This document shows positions 63,420 through 64,000 of a DNA stretch of 64,000 nucleotides, piece by piece; position 1 is the first letter of the stretch; every line of letters starts with the position of its first letter. Below the pieces are notes generated by a model. The model worked only from the letters and a program-made list of their open reading frames with translations. It was not told the DNA's origin and made no database searches. The DNA is from Hormiphora californensis (taxonomy: Eukaryota; Ctenophora; Tentaculata; Cydippida; Pleurobrachiidae). The position numbers and the translations under genes were made by a program. The stretch spans positions 3,172,409-3,236,408 of the forward strand of contig CM035351.1 of assembly GCA_020137815.1 (NCBI GenBank), read 5' to 3'.

Positions 63420-64000
63420 TATAACCCTTTTACCTCAGCTTCCTGCTAACCCACCTCTGAATCCCTTCTAGCTCAACTCTGGAACCGCCTTTGAACCCCC
63501 TCTGATAGTTTTTTTAATAACAAAATAATCTCTCAGATTCTGTTCCGGAAATCGAATTACTGGGCCAAGATACTATTACTGGGCCAACGTACTATGAGCT
63601 AAACACCTGAGTAGGGGAACCGTTCACAGCCGCTTCTCATCGCCAGCAGATCTTTATTGATGGATTCACAGACCCTGGTAAGTGGTTCTAGTCTAGAAGT
63701 GGGTTAGCATGGATCCACCTCTGGACCCCTACTAAGCAACTTGTGGACCCCTTTTAACCCACCTCTGAGTCCTTTTACCTTAGCAGTCAGCTCCCTACTA
63801 ACTCCCTCTGAAACCTCTCTATTATATCTCACCTCTGGACTCTAACCCACCTTTGAACCCCCTTCTAACCCAACTCTGAACCCCTCCTAAATCAACTCTT
63901 AACCCCTTTTAACCACCTCTCGACCCCTACTAATTACTACCCCACTCCTCAAACCCTTCTAACCCACCCTTCAACCCCTTCTAACAAATCTCTCAGCTCA
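63420..64000. repeat. Degenerate minisatellite to window end
   Basis: Repeated phrases of the type TAACCCACCTCTGAACCCCTTC, 20-30 bp apart and diverged. Each has a CTAAC-like word then pyrimidines, as in the splice-site arrays elsewhere, so this may be the 3' part of a plus-strand intron whose exon lies beyond 64000. Confidence 0.6.

Noticed and set aside
63017-63424. SPSSPS and MEMMEM ORFs
   Set aside because: Translation of the ATCATCTCC array; no gene features.

Overview
This window is nuclear DNA from an animal, most likely an early-branching, gene-dense invertebrate (a sponge-like genome would fit, but no lineage-diagnostic gene is present). The evidence is GT-AG introns with a strong CTAAC/TACTAAC branch-point motif, and recognisable animal versions of ERK (TEY loop), SLC22, DPY19L, UPF3, RANBP3, PHGDH, MRG15 and NAA25. 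There are also CR1/Jockey-type retrotransposon pieces and many small terminal-inverted-repeat elements.

Layout. 1-7.2 kb: gene-poor, simple repeats and one possible terminal exon. 7.3-14.1 kb, minus strand: RPL28 > MSH2 > DPY19L in tandem. 14.2-17.7 kb: a 5'-truncated LINE carrying a hAT-like MITE, which itself carries a small 9-bp-TSD element. 18.4-28.1 kb, plus strand: NAA25 (13 exons, with a PHD-finger ORF and a 1.2-kb foldback transposon in its introns) > NOP10 > RPL18. 28.6-30.1 kb: RPL23 on minus. 30.4-33.3 kb: LINE fragment and repeats. 33.5-42.4 kb, minus strand: UPF3 > ERK-type MAPK (11 exons). 42.4-45.6 kb: GC-rich palindromic repeats. 45.7-49.7 kb, plus strand: ISG20-like exonuclease > WDR18 > MRG15, separated by about 80 bp each. 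49.9-51.4 kb: SLC22-type transporter on minus. 51.7-55.5 kb, plus: RANBP3 > small membrane-protein ORF. 55.9-59.6 kb: PHGDH on minus. 60-64 kb: foldback elements, the last two exons of an unrecognised minus-strand gene, and minisatellites.

Three patterns cut across the genes. (1) Every gene whose start is visible has a 3' splice acceptor (pyrimidines-AG) roughly 2-30 bases before the ATG, and same-strand genes lie in tight head-to-tail groups with no clear AATAAA between them. This is the signature of spliced-leader trans-splicing with operons. (2) Four conserved genes (MSH2, RPL18, RPL23, SLC22) contain six single-base insertions that break the frame and would all be bypassed by +1 frameshifting. 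They are either insertion-type sequencing errors or real recoding. (3) Several introns carry minisatellites built from a copied 3' splice site (branch point + pyrimidine tract + AG + first exon bases), and PHGDH has a duplicated 5' splice site.

The groups are rich in ribosome production genes (RPL28, RPL18, RPL23, NOP10, WDR18, a nuclease of the ISG20 family), as is usual for metazoan operons. All gene models are read by eye from the sequence; no alignment or RNA data were available.
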